Of a stretch of 12,308 bases of DNA, positions 1-6,660 are shown piece by piece. The notes beneath the pieces were generated by a model. It made no database searches, had not been told where the DNA came from, and saw only the letters and a program-made list of their open reading frames with translations. Where the stretch lies: positions 1 to 12,308 of the forward strand of contig JAQCMZ010000530.1 of assembly GCA_028274825.1 (NCBI GenBank), read 5' to 3'. The position numbers were made by a program, and so were the translations under genes. The stretch comes from Haloferacaceae archaeon. GTDB lineage: Archaea; Halobacteriota; Halobacteria; Halobacteriales; Haloferacaceae. Each line of letters begins with the position of its first letter. Positions within the stretch are counted from its first letter, which is position 1.

Positions 1-260
1 GGACTGCACTTTGTCCTTACAACTAGCAGAAAGCGAGTGTCTTGAAACGTGAGAGGGTCAACCCCGTCACCACGATCAGATAGTGTATTGCGCTAGTTAG
101 CCAGGCGACAGTAATGTTCAAAGATAGCTCCCGAAGGATATTGAAGAGCGTAATTCCGCTCTGGCTGTCGAACTGAGACAACTGTGGCTCCCCTCACCAG
201 GCGTCATCGGCGGTGTGACGGGAGTAGTCGAGTCATGGTGACGCACCCCCGTTTCGGCTC

Positions 261-285
261 GTCTCATTTTGTCTCATTTTGTCTC
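261..285. repeat. Short tandem repeat, GTCTCATTTT x2 plus a partial copy
   Basis: Two exact 10-bp units (261-270 and 271-280) are followed by a third GTCTC at 281-285, so three GTCTC cores sit exactly 10 bp apart. A spacing of about one helical turn would put them on the same face of the DNA. This is seen directly; any protein-binding role is inference. It is too short and too regular to be a CRISPR array. Confidence 0.7.
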
Positions 286-633
286 GTAACCACCATAGAA
301 ACGGTCTGTGTGTAGATTCTAGCCGATTCCTCTGGGGAACAGTCGGTGGGACTGGTACTCGTCTGGTAATAGAGTGCAGCCTCAACCGGAGACTTCGAAC
401 TGATTAGAAAGTATAGTAGTTCACAGAAGTGTTGGGCATCCTCGGTGGCAGATATAGAGCAGAGACGCGTTTTTTCGGCGACCTACTCGTCTCAGTTACC
501 CAGAAATTCCATTGATCACTGACCGTTCTCGTGATGATGAGACGCCGGCAGTGTCCCGAAGTCCCTGACCCCGAGATTCGTCACATATGATTCTGGCATG
601 TGCTCTCTGAGGCGACTTTGGAGAGCGGTCAAA

Positions 634-661
634 CTGAGACACAATCGAGAGCGTGTCTCAG
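634..661. repeat. Perfect 9-bp inverted repeat CTGAGACAC / GTGTCTCAG
   Basis: CTGAGACAC at 634-642 is matched exactly by its reverse complement at 653-661, with a 10-nt spacer. The arms carry the same GAGAC/GTCTC core that recurs across the left end. Arm centres about 19 bp apart would suit a dimeric DNA-binding protein. A transcribed hairpin or the end of a miniature mobile element are alternatives. No T-run follows, so a terminator is not favoured. Confidence 0.6.
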
Positions 662-741
662 CAAGAGTGGCAGACAGTCAGTTCAGTTTGTCTCCCGGCG
701 GCTGACAAAAGAGGTTATCTCAGCACTCAGTAACCCGCCGT

Positions 742-1041
742 TCACAGTTGATTCTGCTCGTAATCAGTCCCACCACGGAACCGGCGACGACGTTTGTCAT
801 ATGCAGCCTCCAATTTATCATTAGTCGCCCGAGAAACAAGATACCCGTCAGCACTGCTCTGGTCCGCTGGGTGAGCAGCCGCGATCCAGACGTGCCCATC
901 ACCGACTGACAGCTCTGCAGCCCACCGGTCTGCTGCGTCCCTGTGGGAGAGTTCCCGGCGGCTCCCCTTTTCGAAGACGAATCGTCCCACCTTAGCGTTC
1001 CGCTTACGCGCGGATGGTTTGATCGCGACCTCATAGCTCAC
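742..1041 (-). CDS. Small hypothetical protein (99 aa)
   Basis: I do not recognise this protein. The frame runs without a stop from an ATG at 1065, but I prefer the GTG at 1041. A TATA-like element (1063-1070) lies about 25 nt upstream of that GTG, the usual geometry of a leaderless haloarchaeal gene, and it would overlap the ATG start. The product begins VSYEVAIKPSARKRN. It has a Trp-containing middle (DRWAAELSVGDGHVWIAAAHP) and ends in a basic stretch (KRRRRFRG) before a TGA. There is no signal peptide, membrane segment or cysteine. It is slightly basic, atypical for a halophile cytosolic protein, which leaves room for a chance ORF or a DNA/RNA-binding protein. It stands alone between two stretches without genes. 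A frame at 720-1034 on the same strand is taken as its shadow. Confidence 0.45.
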   Translation of the reverse strand: MSYEVAIKPSARKRNAKVGRFVFEKGSRRELSHRDAADRWAAELSVGDGHVWIAAAHPADQSSADGYLVSRATNDKLEAAYDKRRRRFRGGTDYEQNQL

Positions 1042-1062
1042 AACTGACAGTACGGACAGAAG

Positions 1063-1070
1063 CATATAAT
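1063..1070 (-). promoter_or_regulatory. TATA-like element ahead of the small minus-strand gene
   Basis: The minus strand reads ATTATATG here, centred about 25 nt before the GTG at 1041. This spacing fits an archaeal TATA box giving a leaderless transcript. No clear BRE is visible upstream. Confidence 0.4.
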
Positions 1071-1517
1071 TCCAACCCGACTACCGCGGCCAGGGGAATC
1101 CAGTAGGAATCATCTCAGTTACTGGGCTACTGTCCTAGAGAGAGGCTTCGAGGCTCGAACCTGAGGCGATTCACGAATTCACAACTACAATGTGACTCTG
1201 GCCCCGCTCAACGAGTGCCACCGGCACCGTGACGAGAGGCGTTGAGTCGTCATAGAGCGACCTCCGCAGAATCACAACCACCACAGATCGGGAGCCAGTT
1301 CAAGCCGACCGCGGGAGACGGACAAATAAAAAATCACCGTCACTTGCCACACTGGCGCTCCGCACAACAATACTCTTGGGGAGTGGCACCGCGATTCTTC
1401 AGTGATCTTCCCATCGTGCGAGACGTTTCACTCGCGATTCGAGACTCTCAGGAACGTGACTCTCCCGACTACACAGCGCTGTCACGGTGACTCACTCTGC
1501 GAGGTTGATTACAATAT

Positions 1518-1537
1518 TTTACTCACGCGTGAGTAAA
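1518..1537. promoter_or_regulatory. 20-bp perfect palindrome, candidate operator of the PadR gene
   Basis: The half-site TTTACTCACG is followed at once by its exact reverse complement, with no spacer. It directly abuts an AT-rich TATA-like stretch (1538-1553) and lies about 97 nt before the PadR start codon. PadR proteins are winged-helix dimers that often repress their own genes through palindromes at the promoter, so autoregulation is a reasonable inference. The sequence differs from the ATGT-N8-ACAT site described for classical PadR. Binding by another regulator is possible. Confidence 0.55.
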
Positions 1538-1553
1538 CATATATACATGTATA
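1538..1553 (+). promoter_or_regulatory. Probable TATA region of the PadR gene
   Basis: CATATATACATGTATA is the most AT-rich stretch upstream of the gene. It contains a 12-bp palindrome, TATACATGTATA (1542-1553). Initiation about 25 nt downstream would give a leader of roughly 65 nt. The adjoining 20-bp palindrome would cover the BRE position, so a bound regulator could block TFB/TBP. Confidence 0.4.
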
Positions 1554-1633
1554 GATCGCATGAGAGCGCGGCTATTTCACGTTACGTGTCAGTTGGCAAG
1601 CGTTAAATGCTATCGTCAATACCCCCGAAAGGT

Positions 1634-1987
1634 ATGTCAGAGGCACAAGCGGTTAACGATCAAGTAGAAATTGTGCGAGATCTCACTGCGTTCCAGCAGA
1701 ATATCCTCACGATTCTGGCTGAAGAACCGATGTACGGGCTCGCAATCAAGCGCGAACTCGAGAGTTACTACGGGAGTGAAGTCAATCACGGCCGTCTGTA
1801 TCCGAACCTCGACGATCTTGTCACCATAGGGCTCGTCGAGAAGAGTGAACTCGACAAGCGAACCAATCAGTACGGACTTACCGACGACGGTGGGGAAGCA
1901 GTACTCAGTCGGATTGAATGGGTTCTCTCGAAGTACGTTACCAACGAGAGCCGCGCCAGTGACGTTGCAGAACTAACCGACGCGTAG
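1634..1987 (+). CDS. PadR family transcriptional regulator
   Basis: A 117-aa winged-helix protein of the PadR family, expected to be a small cytosolic DNA-binding dimer. The family hallmarks are clear: a start-helix segment DLTAFQQNILTILAEEPMYG, then IKRELESYYGSEVNHGRLYPNLDDLVTIGLVEK holding the recognition helix, then a wing DKRTNQYGLTDDG. This form, with the GRLYPNLD motif, is common in haloarchaea. The frame is open from an ATG at 1607, but I choose the ATG at 1634. It removes the unlike leader MLSSIPPKG and still leaves a full domain. The ligand or target cannot be read from the sequence. It is a lone gene, convergent with the rnhA operon, so its most likely target is its own promoter palindrome (1518-1537). 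Confidence 0.88.
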   Translation: MSEAQAVNDQVEIVRDLTAFQQNILTILAEEPMYGLAIKRELESYYGSEVNHGRLYPNLDDLVTIGLVEKSELDKRTNQYGLTDDGGEAVLSRIEWVLSKYVTNESRASDVAELTDA

Positions 1988-1990
1988 GGA

Positions 1991-2028
1991 CCCGGGCCTC
2001 CCTATCGTAGACTCCGGGCACTATTTTT
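1991..2028 (+). terminator. Possible terminator after the PadR gene
   Basis: Just past the TAG stop, CCCGG (1991-1995) can pair with CCGGG (2014-2018). A T-run, ATTTTTC, follows at 2023-2029, overlapping the end of the convergent gene. In archaea the T-run is the main signal; the stem is short with a long loop, so this is a weak call. Confidence 0.35.
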
Positions 2029-2797
2029 CTGCGGTCTCATCGAGTATCTGCAGCGTCCGTTCCAGCAGTTCACGCTGATTATCGGTCGGCCACACATTGC
2101 GCCGATAATACTCCGTCCGGAATTCCTCAAGCTGTTCGGGAGTCGCTGTATTAAATCGTCTAGTGTAGTGATTACCCATGAAATCCGCCAGCGCTCGAGC
2201 GTTTGTGGCGTGGGATTGCCCGTATTCTGCCCGAATCTGTGCGACGAGCGCGGCATTGTGTGTTTCGACACTGTCCCACTCGTCTGAGTCTCCAGAACCC
2301 GACAGCGGGGCCTCAATCGCCCGGTCACGGTCGGTCACCCGGTCCAATCGAACCTTTCCGTCTTCGATCCACTCGGCTGGATAGCAGACTAACGTGTCGT
2401 CACTGTCCCGGACCCGGGCGTCGAATCCGTATCCGCTGATGAGTTGGTCCCGCTGCCGCCGGTAGGCTGTCGCTTCCGCAGGATCACCCGCGCGTCTTGC
2501 CACCCGTGTCAGTCGGCTCGCTTCCTCGACGGTCTCCTGTGGAATCTCTTTTGTCCACTCGGAGGGGTTCTCGTCGCCGCTCTCAGGATCCGGGCTCTCA
2601 GGCTCACTCCTGGAAGTCGGTTCACTATCGCTTGCGTCGCGGCCGGGAGTCACGTCAGTTTCAGAACCAGAGTCCTGGCTGGGCTGGTGTGACAGATCTC
2701 TATCGGATTGTGCCGGCGATGTCTCCGTTGGATTCGAAGTCGGTGTCTCGGGCGGCCCGCTCGTTTCCGTGTCAGGATCGGGGTCGTCAGCTGTCAT
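2021..2797 (-). CDS. RnhA operon protein (haloarchaeal, unknown function)
   Basis: A 258-aa protein that I recognise as the kind annotated in haloarchaea as 'rnhA operon protein'; its biochemical role is unknown. Residues 1-80 are an acidic Pro/Ser/Thr/Asp-rich tail, probably disordered. Residues 81-258 look folded: a helical stretch (QETVEEASRLTRVARRAGD), a middle with LVCYPAEWIEDGKVRLDRV, and a C-terminal helical segment with NARALADFMGNHYTRRF and EEFRTEYYRRNVWPTDNQRELLERTLQIL. No signal peptide or membrane segment is seen. Its ATG overlaps the end of rnhA by 11 nt (2787-2797), so the two are translationally linked. A job in RNA/DNA hybrid processing or in helping RNase HI is inference from context only. 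Confidence 0.85.
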   Translation of the reverse strand: MTADDPDPDTETSGPPETPTSNPTETSPAQSDRDLSHQPSQDSGSETDVTPGRDASDSEPTSRSEPESPDPESGDENPSEWTKEIPQETVEEASRLTRVARRAGDPAEATAYRRQRDQLISGYGFDARVRDSDDTLVCYPAEWIEDGKVRLDRVTDRDRAIEAPLSGSGDSDEWDSVETHNAALVAQIRAEYGQSHATNARALADFMGNHYTRRFNTATPEQLEEFRTEYYRRNVWPTDNQRELLERTLQILDETAEK

Positions 2798-3380
2798 CGA
2801 GTGCCTCGTTAGCTAGTGCATCGGCACGCTCGTTTATTTCCCGCGGAATGTGTTCCAGCGACCACCGATCAAACTCTGTCAGAAGTTCACGAGCCTCCAC
2901 CCGGTTTTCCTTCAGGTGAGGATTGTTAGTATCCCACTCACCACGGACTTGCTTGATAATAAGCTCTGAATCGCCGCGGAGGTCGAGTTCTGAGAGCCCG
3001 TAGTTACGAGCCGCCTGCAGGGCACGAATCAGTGCGTTGTATTCTGCGCGATTGTTCGTCGTCTCTCCAATCTGCTCGCCGCCCTCTGCGACGATTCCAT
3101 CACTGGAGACAATTGCCCACCCGACGGCCGCCGGGCCGGGATTGCCTCGAGAAGCGCCGTCAAAGTACACATGTGCACGCCCGCCTCCGTCTCGGAGAGC
3201 GAGCGTCAGTGTGGTCGGATCGCTCCCCTGAACGACGACTTTCCCATCATAGGCGACCGCAGTTGCTCCCTGACGCCGGGCTCGCCACCGCTCGTGATCG
3301 GTGTTTCCCGGCTCGATATCAACACCAGCCGCCTCTAACCGCTCTCGTGCGGTCGTGGTGTCACACTCTATCGTCGGCAT
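2787..3380 (-). CDS. rnhA: Ribonuclease HI (archaeal type)
   Basis: A 197-aa RNase HI, which cuts the RNA strand of RNA/DNA hybrids (R-loops, primers). The DEDD active site is complete: D74 in YFDGASRGNPGP, E113 in TNNRAEYNALI, D137 in LRGDSELI and D187 in NERADALANEAL. An N-terminal region of about 65 residues (MPTIECDTTTARERLEAAG to VAYDGKVVVQG) precedes the catalytic fold, as in the RNase HI characterised from Halobacterium. The frame stays open upstream to a TTG at 3521. I chose the ATG at 3380 because MPTIECD matches the usual start of haloarchaeal RnhA and the extra 47 residues do not. The downstream 'rnhA operon protein' overlaps by 11 nt. The gene is divergent from tfb across 242 nt. 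Confidence 0.95.
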   Translation of the reverse strand: MPTIECDTTTARERLEAAGVDIEPGNTDHERWRARRQGATAVAYDGKVVVQGSDPTTLTLALRDGGGRAHVYFDGASRGNPGPAAVGWAIVSSDGIVAEGGEQIGETTNNRAEYNALIRALQAARNYGLSELDLRGDSELIIKQVRGEWDTNNPHLKENRVEARELLTEFDRWSLEHIPREINERADALANEALDDS

Positions 3381-3505
3381 GAGTGTCGTTCTGGTCCCCG
3401 CAATCAAAGAGTTGTCCCACTCGTCGTGCGGTCGGCCAGTTACGCCGACATCTGTCTGCGAGACGGATACACGCCGTCCCTCGGTCTGTAGGCGGGGAGT
3501 CGGGT

Positions 3506-3513
3506 GATTATAC
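3506..3513 (-). promoter_or_regulatory. Possible TATA element for the rnhA operon
   Basis: The minus strand reads GTATAATC here, about 126 nt before the rnhA ATG, which would imply a leader of roughly 100 nt. Nothing closer to the ATG looks like a good TATA box. The call is tentative; the remaining divergent spacer shows no gene. Confidence 0.3.
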
Positions 3514-3573
3514 AGATACAAGTAGATGAAGTTCTGCAGGAGTCACACAGACCGTGTTCGTTCGGGCCAGACA

Positions 3574-3596
3574 AAAGGTCTGAAACCTTTAATAAA
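3574..3596 (+). promoter_or_regulatory. Promoter of the tfb gene (BRE/TATA) with a small inverted repeat
   Basis: TTTAATAAA (3588-3596) is preceded by GAAACC, a BRE-like purine-rich stretch. It lies about 30 nt before the tfb ATG, giving a predicted leader of only a few nucleotides. AAAGGT (3574-3579) and ACCTTT (3585-3590) form an inverted repeat overlapping the TATA box, and AAAGGT recurs at 3614-3619 just ahead of the start codon. The repeat could be an operator or an incidental part of the BRE. Confidence 0.6.
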
Positions 3597-3622
3597 GATG
3601 ATGAGATTACTACAAAGGTACA

Positions 3623-4606
3623 ATGACACGGCCTATCCGCCAGCGAGACAATGACAATGAGCAGACAGGGCAGGATGAACGTGGGGAAGACGGCGGAAAC
3701 GAGGTCGCTGCCGAACTCGATTTAGACGACGTTGATCAAGAAGATCTGATTCGGACTGCAGACGGCGAGGTGATCCACGAGGAGACAGGGCTGATTATCA
3801 AGGAAGAACAGATCGACCGCGGGCCAGAGTGGCGTGCGTTCAATCACTCTGAACGGCAACAAAAATCCCGGGTAGGTGCGCCCACCACTCAGACGATGCA
3901 CGACAAGGGATTGACGACGACAATCGACTGGAAAGACAAAGACGCGTACGGCCGGTCGATCTCCTCAAGAAAGCGGTCACAGATGAACCGCCTCCGGAAG
4001 TGGCAAGAACGGATCCGAACGAAAGATGCCGGCGAACGCAACCTCCAGTTCGCACTCTCAGAAATCGACCGGATGGCTTCCGCGCTCGGCGTCCCTCGCT
4101 CCGTCAGAGAAGTTGCCTCCGTCATCTATCGGAGCGCACTCGATGAAGATATCATTCGGGGCCGCTCTATTGAAGGTGTTTCGACATCATCGTTGTACGC
4201 CGCGTGTCGTCGCGAGGGGATTCCTCGGTCACTCGAAGAGATATCCGAGATATCGCGGGTTGAGCGGAAAGAGATCGGCCGAACGTACCGATACGTGTCA
4301 CAGGAACTCAATCTGGGCATAAAGCCGGTCGACCCGAAAAAGTACGTCCCACGATTCTGTTCGGAATTACAACTCCCAGAGCAGGTCCAACTGAAAGCGA
4401 CCGATATTATCGAGACGACCGCTGAGCAAGGGCTATTATCGGGGAAATCACCAACTGGCTTTGCAGCAGCGGCCATTTACGCTGCGTCTCTATTGTGTGA
4501 TGACAAACGAACTCAACGAGAAGTCGCCGGTGTCGCTCAGGTGACCGAGGTCACCATCCGCAACCGATATCAAGAGCAGATCGAGGCGATGGGGATTCAT
4601 AACTGA
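3623..4606 (+). CDS. tfb: Transcription initiation factor IIB (TFB) without zinc-ribbon cysteines
   Basis: A 327-aa archaeal TFIIB homologue. TFB binds TBP and BRE/TATA promoter DNA and brings in RNA polymerase. In order: an acidic tail (1-33); a zinc-ribbon-like segment (about 34-62); the linker with B-finger/B-reader region (GPEWRAFNHSERQ to TTTIDWKDKDAYG, 67-110); cyclin fold 1 (about 130-230, with KDAGERNLQFALSEIDRMASALGV); and cyclin fold 2 (237-322), whose HTH TQREVAGVAQVTEVTIRNRYQEQ (297-319) should read the BRE. The ribbon segment, ending GEVIHEETGLI, lines up with the usual GEVVCxxCGLV, but His52 and Thr55 replace the two cysteines. No cysteine stands at the first knuckle either; the only cysteines (195, 246, 292) are in the core. 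Haloarchaea carry several TFBs, and from memory a Halobacterium tfb is also next to rnhA. The ATG sits at proper spacing from a good TATA box. Confidence 0.95.
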   Translation: MTRPIRQRDNDNEQTGQDERGEDGGNEVAAELDLDDVDQEDLIRTADGEVIHEETGLIIKEEQIDRGPEWRAFNHSERQQKSRVGAPTTQTMHDKGLTTTIDWKDKDAYGRSISSRKRSQMNRLRKWQERIRTKDAGERNLQFALSEIDRMASALGVPRSVREVASVIYRSALDEDIIRGRSIEGVSTSSLYAACRREGIPRSLEEISEISRVERKEIGRTYRYVSQELNLGIKPVDPKKYVPRFCSELQLPEQVQLKATDIIETTAEQGLLSGKSPTGFAAAAIYAASLLCDDKRTQREVAGVAQVTEVTIRNRYQEQIEAMGIHN

Positions 4607-4623
4607 CGAGAACAGTCTCCGTC

Positions 4624-4719
<96 letters not shown>

Positions 4720-4785
4720 GTGGTTAGAGTAAGAGCAAGGGCAGGGGCACAACTTTGAGTAGCTGCCGCCGGGAATGACGAGTAG

Positions 4786-6054
4786 ATGCGGCTTGATGAG
4801 TATCTCGACTTCGAAGAAAACCAGCGCGCACAGCGGCGACGGCTGGCTGTCGAGAAAGACTATGCAATACTCGACCATCTCGAAGAGTTCGAGCATCGGT
4901 TTGAGGAACACGTCTCGGATAATACGATTGTCGGGAGCGTCTCGCCGTCGATTTTCGTCGGGAGTAGCGGATATCCGAAGTTATCGACAGGTGTGTTATC
5001 GCCGGTCGGCCGCGAAACCCAGGCGGCTCAGTTTGAAACGTCTGGACAGTGGTATGACGAGGGTGTCTCCATTGCCGATGTCTTCGAGCGGCGCACCAGT
5101 CTGCTCAACTCTACCCGTCGGATGGACGCCACAGACGTCCACGATTCGTGGAACGGATTTCTCGGGGTGCAACGAGAGATTGCGATTGCTGACCGGCCGG
5201 TTGAGGTAGAAATCGATCTCGAGACGGGGCCAGAGATTGATCTTGACGTGAACCGCGACGATATCGCCACGCCGACCGGGCCGCGAGCCCCAGCGCGCGA
5301 GGCAACATTGGGCGAAAACCCCCACGTCCCGTCAGTTATCGAGAAGACTCTCGAGGACGATGACTGGCAGGCAAGCGGGGCGATGACGTACCTCTATCGG
5401 CGGGGATTCGATATTTGCGATATCAACACTGTCTTGTCAGCAGGCGCTCTGGGTCGCGAGGGTCAGCGCCGTCTTGTCCCCACACGGTGGTCAATCACGG
5501 CCGTCGACGATACGATTGGCCGGTACCTCCGCGGTCAGACCCACAGCACCACCTCGATCGGTCAAGTGGAACTCCACCGGAACGAGTTCCTCGGCAACAC
5601 CTTCTGGGTGATACTCGCCCCGGGAGAGTGGGAATACGAACTCGTCGAAGTGAAGTCACCGGGATCGATCTGGAATCCAGACCCGAACGCCGGGACGTAT
5701 CTCGCGGCAGCACACGAAGGCCGAGAAGGCCGGACCGGGTATGTCGACGAAACCGCCGGCGCGTACTATGCAGCACGTCTCGCGGCGTTAGAACACCTTG
5801 CCAACCGTGGCAGTCAAGCGAAAGTGCTCGTGTGTAGACACGTCTCCGACGACTACTGGGGTCCCGTCGGTGTTTGGCAGGTCAGGGAGACGGTCCGGAA
5901 TGCATTCGAGGGGAATCACGGAACTGCCGAATCGTTCGGTGAAGCCGTCAGCGCAGTTGCCGGGAGACTGCCAGTCTCACCGAGTCGGCTCCGTCGGAAA
6001 TCGACGATGGCTGCGGGGCTTCAGACCCGGCTCGATGGCTTCGACGACCACTGA
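4786..6054 (+). CDS. nreA: DNA repair protein NreA (archaeal Nre family)
   Basis: A 422-aa member of the archaeal Nre family, linked in Haloferax to repair of DNA damage together with PCNA. Family blocks visible are a start region (MRLDEYLDFEENQRAQ), GSVSPSIFVGSSGYPKLSTGVLSPVG (50-75), SGQWYDEG, RRMDATDVHDSW, and a C-terminal half with RRLVPTRWSITAVDDTIGRYL, FWVILAPGEWEYELVEVKSPGSIW and AGAYYAARLAALEHLANRG. The C-terminus carries QTRLDGF (413-419), a PIP-box pattern (QxxLxxF) for binding the PCNA clamp. The second aromatic of a canonical PIP box is missing (Asp420). There is no zinc-finger N-terminus of the NreB kind. The ATG at 4786 fits the usual family start. No clear TATA box precedes it, so it may be read from the tfb promoter through the hexamer repeat or from a weak one. 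Confidence 0.93.
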   Translation: MRLDEYLDFEENQRAQRRRLAVEKDYAILDHLEEFEHRFEEHVSDNTIVGSVSPSIFVGSSGYPKLSTGVLSPVGRETQAAQFETSGQWYDEGVSIADVFERRTSLLNSTRRMDATDVHDSWNGFLGVQREIAIADRPVEVEIDLETGPEIDLDVNRDDIATPTGPRAPAREATLGENPHVPSVIEKTLEDDDWQASGAMTYLYRRGFDICDINTVLSAGALGREGQRRLVPTRWSITAVDDTIGRYLRGQTHSTTSIGQVELHRNEFLGNTFWVILAPGEWEYELVEVKSPGSIWNPDPNAGTYLAAAHEGREGRTGYVDETAGAYYAARLAALEHLANRGSQAKVLVCRHVSDDYWGPVGVWQVRETVRNAFEGNHGTAESFGEAVSAVAGRLPVSPSRLRRKSTMAAGLQTRLDGFDDH

Positions 6055-6073
6055 GGGTTGTCAACGACCCCTC
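6053..6073 (+). terminator. Small hairpin at the nreA stop codon
   Basis: GAGGGTTG (6053-6060) can pair with CGACCCCTC (6065-6073) across a TCAA loop, with one G-U pair and one bulged C. It overlaps the nreA TGA. No T-run follows, so a role as terminator is doubtful; it may be an mRNA 3'-end structure. Confidence 0.3.
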
Positions 6074-6212
6074 GTGAAGCAACTGACGTGTCGGTGGACA
6101 CCCGACCCGAGTATCACACACCAGGTGGACAATCATCATCATGCTGCGTCCGTTCGAGCGAGGGGCTTTCTCAGAGTGCTTGCCAACCGGGAGTCGACAG
6201 GGCTAGGGCTCG

Positions 6213-6235
6213 GTCTCGGTCAGTGTCTCCGAGAC
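6213..6235. repeat. 7-bp inverted repeat GTCTCGG / CCGAGAC
   Basis: GTCTCGG (6213-6219) and CCGAGAC (6229-6235) are exact complements around a 9-nt loop. The arms carry the same GTCTC core as the left-end repeats. No T-run follows. Confidence 0.5.
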
Positions 6236-6633
6236 GAAACGAGCAGGCTGATAGGCCCCTGGCTCACAAGATCTGGCGCTGTGAGACGTGATTTGTGTGT
6301 CTGATACTGATTGTGACGAACAGTCTAATTGTGCGTGTCGAGAGACATCGTTTTAGCAACTCTCAGTATCGGGACGAATCGTCATGCCGGTACAGACACT
6401 AATCAGCGCGATTCGATGTCTTACACTGCTTTGGCGCTTTCTCCCCCGTAGCTGCGGGCTTGTGCGCTGGCGTCTTGTGACTGCTCGCAGGAATCAGAAT
6501 GGGAGTCTCCGCCGAACCGGTCGTGTGCGAGAATACAGAACACGGGTCGACAACCCCCCGACCGACTGATACCTGCGCTCAGTGCTCCGAGCGAGTCAGT
6601 TCGAACCCACGTCGATACGCACCCGCGCAATCA

Positions 6634-6660
6634 CTTTTAAGCCATGTGAACTAAAAGGAG
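6634..6660 (+). promoter_or_regulatory. TATA-like box and ribosome binding site of the binding-protein gene
   Basis: CTTTTAA (6634-6640) lies about 32 nt before the ATG at 6669. A good Shine-Dalgarno-like AAAGGAG (6654-6660) ends 8 nt before that ATG and supports this start over the upstream in-frame codon at 6582. The two signals are partly at odds: initiation from this TATA box would begin near 6663, after the ribosome site. Either the promoter is further upstream or the SD-like sequence is not used. Confidence 0.5.

Larger units (their letters stand above)
1..741. other. Left-end region without a convincing gene, rich in GTCTC/GAGAC
   Basis: I see no plausible protein here on either strand. 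Short open stretches at the left edge stop within about 17 codons, and the reading frame at 600-824 does not look like a haloarchaeal protein. What stands out is the pentamer GTCTC or its complement GAGAC. I count 11 copies, starting near 175, 261, 271, 281, 389, 462, 489, 539, 636, 655 and 690. About 1.5 would be expected by chance in this length at even base composition. Seven of the 11 extend to GTCTCA, and the loose consensus is TGTCTCAGTT. AACTGAGACA occurs twice (171-180 and 632-641). No tRNA-like T-loop and no transposase remnant was recognised. The role is unknown; it could be regulatory, a decayed mobile element, or part of a neighbouring gene's control region. Confidence 0.6.
1042..1606. 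other. Intergenic stretch without a gene
   Basis: I see no supportable gene in these 565 nt. The one open frame of any length (1242-1490, plus) encodes a basic, low-quality sequence unlike haloarchaeal proteins and is rejected. TCTCAGTTAC occurs at 1113-1122 and also at 490-499, and three further GAGAC pentamers lie near 1315, 1420 and 1441. The right end holds the palindrome and TATA-like sequence described separately. It also holds a small inverted repeat CACGT-T-ACGTG at 1578-1588, which would lie in the 5' leader of the PadR gene. Confidence 0.6.

Noticed and set aside
261..285. CRISPR-like array
   Set aside because: Units are 10 bp without spacers; neither the unit size nor the layout fits a CRISPR.
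1..741. tRNA, other stable RNA gene or IS remnant
   Set aside because: I found no T-loop motif, cloverleaf pairing or transposase-like peptide by eye; the inverted repeat at 634-661 alone does not define a mobile element.
1242..1490. 82-codon plus-strand open frame
   Set aside because: The product is basic with no domain-like pattern and no promoter or ribosome site; it looks like a chance frame.
2444..2919. Open frames on the plus strand opposite the rnhA operon
   Set aside because: Composition is typical of antisense shadow frames (Ser/Arg-rich), and the minus-strand genes are well supported.
6384..6569. 61-codon plus-strand frame with a TATA-like GTTTTAGC about 30 nt upstream
   Set aside because: The sequence is strongly Arg-rich and unlike halophilic proteins; one weak promoter match is not enough.
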